Shown: piece by piece, positions 62,401 through 64,000 of the stretch
How positions within the stretch are numbered: position 1 is the first letter of the stretch
Layout: each line of letters opens with the position of its first letter
Source of the DNA: CAZROT01 sp964601895
Lineage (GTDB): Bacteria > Pseudomonadota > Gammaproteobacteria > Enterobacterales > Enterobacteriaceae
NCBI GenBank assembly: GCA_964601895.1
Contig: CAZROT010000001.1
Coordinates: 62,001-126,000 of the forward strand
Length of the DNA: 64,000 bases
Reading direction: 5' to 3'
Notes under the pieces: generated by a model
What the model saw: only the letters and a program-made list of their open reading frames with translations
Database searches by the model: none
Told to the model about the DNA's origin: nothing
Made by a program: the position numbers and the translations under genes

Positions 62401-64000
62401 TGACCGTGAGTGGGGCAAGAATAGAATCTCTGCTGGGCTCTGTATCCCTGTTTTCCTCAGGCGCAATGAATATCGGATCGCTGTCATGGGAAGAAAAAAC
62501 GACCCGATCAAAGTACAGTTTTAATCTGCATGAACTGGCAGGCTGGAATTTCTGGAAATCATTAAAAACCACCTTTACCGTAGACAGTGACATCAGACAG
62601 CAGCCACTCAGGGCAGTAGTGAGTGCGCATGATTCCCTGATGATGAGTAGCAGCGGATTAATGAATATCCGCGGAGCCTCGTTTGATGGTGACCATATCT
62701 CGCTGGTGAGTCAGACAGGAAATATTGACGTACGCTCGTTTTATCTGACGGATTCATTCAAAAAAAATGCCACAACGAAGACTGAACCTGTGTTACCTGT
62801 CGGTAATAAGACAGAGCAGGTTAATACCTGGACTGTGTTAAATACCCCTGTTGATACCCGGATTCTGTACGGAAATAAGCTCGATATTTCAGCTGCCGCT
62901 GGCAGTGTGACACTGGGTAATGCGTATTTTTTGCATGGCAGGAAGTTACCTGCGCATAACAATAGCCAGTTGACTATTGCTGCCAGAGCGGTCAGTACAG
63001 TTTCCCAGCCTCATTCCATGATGCAGGAGGTTTCCTCAGAGCTGCTTCAGGCGGGATTTGGTGCCTGGTGGAATAGCTCTATTGCCCATGTCATTAACAG
63101 CGATAACAATAAGCCTGCCGTCTATGGCAGTGAAAGAATACACGATAAGGTACGTAATGAACTGGCGCTGCAGGCACTGGGTAACATCAGTAACATTATA
63201 TTTGGCGATCTTGTTGGTGGTTCGATTAGCCTTGGTGTCAGGCACGAGACCAGCGACACCTGGGTCAAAAATACCAGTGTCAGCAACAATGAACTTTATG
63301 CTGATCTGGTTGATATTCGCAGTACCTCAGGAAACATTGAATTATCGGGTACGGATATCCATGCCACCCGGTCAACACTGCTGCTGTCCGCGACAGATAT
63401 TATTCTGGGCTCAGGCCAGCAGTCAACCGTCACCAGAGCTACTGGCAGGACAGTCACTTCAGGGGTAGAAGTGGGAGGAGGAATCAGTGCCATGTCCACC
63501 GGAGGTGCAACGGATTTTGGCTTTGATGTACGTGAAAAAGATGCAATAAACAGACAAAAAAGTTACCGTCCATTTGCCATCACTAGTGAATTTCTTGAGC
63601 TGATTGCCGGAAAAAACATCAGTGTTAACGGCGGCCATATGAACGTTGCAGGAAAACTGAAACTCAGGACAGGCTGGAGGCCCGGATTGCAACCTGATGC
63701 AGGAAAAGGTGACTTGAGTATCACCAGTCTGCAGGAGACCAGTACCAGCAGTAGTACGGAAATTACTGGTGGTGCGCGGCTTGGTGTTGGTGTAAATACG
63801 CGCTTTGGTCTTATCCCAACGGGTAATCTTCAGGGGGGATATGGCAGGTCGGCCGGACATGTGGCCAGAGTACCTGTGCAGGCAGGTATGGTTGTCGGTG
63901 CTATTGATGGAGAGATACAGGGTAATTTGTACCTGAATGGTGGCCATATGATTGCGCGTGACCCATCCTCCTCTTTCCTGAAAGTCTGGGGTGTGGCGCA
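59499..64000 (+). CDS. Filamentous haemagglutinin / CdiA-type two-partner secretion protein (5' 1,500 codons)
   Basis: The frame is open from a GTG at 59499 (AAGGAA 8 nt upstream) to the end of the window, so the protein exceeds 1,500 residues. An extended N-terminal signal region (ending around LVPAIAFCSG) precedes a TPS secretion domain: GLSHNQYEVFHVNHQGAVLNN, ADIILNEVTG, and the hallmark VSNPNGINCNGCGFVNSS. After it come long beta-helical haemagglutinin-type repeats with phrases such as LIADALHIDAHSLNH and VNNISGELTANELDIYAGTL. The outer-membrane partner (TpsB/CdiB) should bind the TPS domain; it is not upstream in this window. Whether the far end carries a CDI toxin, an adhesin or a hemolysin function lies outside the window. 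Confidence 0.93.
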   Translation, partial: MPGKLNPRLYKIEVLGKKNTLSVNENRFILLPSSYLPVRIFALNLTAIIIGLSGMMLVPAIAFCSGIASVVAASGPLGPVISKDNQGRDFIDIQNPNAQGLSHNQYEVFHVNHQGAVLNNTTAQADIILNEVTGTDLSNLNGLLSVQGKTADVIVSNPNGINCNGCGFVNSSRGVLITGKPILEGDRLAALEVSSGRINIREQGLMMYSTPGINPGKVDLIARGVTVTGNIRALQSGKEMAAGEIQIIAGSNRVIRVQHNGHQHINHYHTDALLPQAHKDNNAAVHERIDIAGLGGMYAGQIYLQGSDAGIGVSSSAVIKGVENLKISTKGSLYFHAPVRASENITLRDAHTFINISNLQAGKNLMLHDIGQVINGKSITIGNAQQVPAVVSDHTRMTARNINIAAREFYNSASITADNNFTLKAQKIDNISGSLIADALHIDAHSLNHQTWIFKTNTDSKKQSEKNYADIPGTVARMVGHNHLLIKVHEDLNMAGSTLASSQGSVKLDVSGKTLITPVIWERKTADTGSHASVWHPEVSTVSFTGHRVMTQGLVHSTLDAFTELKLSSNELTIKGTLLSADSVQLNSRLNMDILSFYLTGSADRIDFNKNLLPADNGGYDSRRHVIYSMPVETRVQFGKKLTLSSEDSAVYLASSTRFFAVADRAENAQDSQLKIRALKVSTVRQPHLLMGFPVHADYLTMEDGITRTINTANNGAAFFRQPQAELHDRLLENYPDMTYLNDHNGSFHADRIHIHSTGSSGFLTDISLADIDINARRMELHASNDIILHKTVVLSGVNSLVVAARRQLSLQAPVTISGDMHIMDSEKFVNTVSIEAAKDLYFSNIGTFENRSRIRAGNRFVLNADRVNNISGELTANELDIYAGTLIHKTDINRANKVAGQETRKFATGRTMPDSTITAMGDVFSYDVPVYENRTVDVPAQEYKDVPQSAALIAGHRRLNINVRNNLTVSGARIESLLGSVSLFSSGAMNIGSLSWEEKTTRSKYSFNLHELAGWNFWKSLKTTFTVDSDIRQQPLRAVVSAHDSLMMSSSGLMNIRGASFDGDHISLVSQTGNIDVRSFYLTDSFKKNATTKTEPVLPVGNKTEQVNTWTVLNTPVDTRILYGNKLDISAAAGSVTLGNAYFLHGRKLPAHNNSQLTIAARAVSTVSQPHSMMQEVSSELLQAGFGAWWNSSIAHVINSDNNKPAVYGSERIHDKVRNELALQALGNISNIIFGDLVGGSISLGVRHETSDTWVKNTSVSNNELYADLVDIRSTSGNIELSGTDIHATRSTLLLSATDIILGSGQQSTVTRATGRTVTSGVEVGGGISAMSTGGATDFGFDVREKDAINRQKSYRPFAITSEFLELIAGKNISVNGGHMNVAGKLKLRTGWRPGLQPDAGKGDLSITSLQETSTSSSTEITGGARLGVGVNTRFGLIPTGNLQGGYGRSAGHVARVPVQAGMVVGAIDGEIQGNLYLNGGHMIARDPSSSFLKVWGVA

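Noticed and set aside
63459..63947. 162-codon minus-strand frame near the right end
   Set aside because: Antisense to the TPS exoprotein frame, which is continuous and has clear family motifs.

Overview
The window is chromosomal DNA of a gammaproteobacterium of the order Enterobacterales. Both ends carry the clpA - serW - infA - aat - trxB - lrp - ftsK - lolA - rarA - serS order known from Escherichia and Yersinia. Several signs point to a host-associated, partly degraded genome such as a facultative insect symbiont: AT-rich intergenic DNA, IS fragments, frameshifted genes, no cydDC between aat and trxB, and rimJ-murJ placed beside argS. The species cannot be named from the sequence alone; an insect endosymbiont is an inference.

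Layout. 1-0.4 kb: end of clpA. 0.5-6.7 kb: a small RTX-repeat protein, a three-gene ABC importer of the ABC_sub_bind type, and a SolA/sarcosine-oxidase-like flavoenzyme. 6.9 kb: tRNA-Ser(GGA). 7.4-11.8 kb: rimJ, murJ, a small effector-like gene and argS. 12.1-43.7 kb: the core of the island, with three giant RTX toxins of about 2,400-2,700 residues, a NEL-type E3 ubiquitin ligase effector, IS and resolvase scars, and a thiamine operon under a TPP riboswitch. 43.8-48.7 kb: a MazEF-like pair with a frameshifted toxin, a short-chain dehydrogenase, flavohemoglobin Hmp, and a protein resembling the SseL/ElaD deubiquitinase family. 48.9-59.0 kb: the conserved housekeeping block infA, aat, trxB, lrp, ftsK, lolA, rarA, serS. 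59.5-64.0 kb: the first 1,500 codons of a haemagglutinin/CdiA-type two-partner-secretion protein that runs off the window.

Most notable content. The three giant proteins share one delivery chassis: a C80 cysteine autoprotease domain (as in MARTX and clostridial TcdA/TcdB toxins), a long hydrophobic pore-forming-like region, a VCBS/FG-GAP-like calcium motif, and RTX repeats. Each has a different N-terminal cargo. Toxin 2 carries what looks like a complete NleL/SopA-type (HECT-like) E3 ubiquitin ligase with its catalytic cysteine. Toxin 3 carries a long pentapeptide-repeat helix and a papain/transglutaminase-like domain. Toxin 1 carries an unrecognised module of about 800 residues and two C80 domains, one with Cys replaced by Ser. 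With the NEL ligase, a small protein resembling the NEL effector's N-terminal domain, and the deubiquitinase-like protein, the region looks like a host-ubiquitin manipulation island. No dedicated secretion system (type I or type III) is in the window.

The thiamine operon thiM-thiD-THI5-tenA is also unusual. It encodes a fungal/Legionella-type THI5 suicide pyrimidine synthase, with Lys62, His66 and the CCCFC motif all present, behind a TPP riboswitch.
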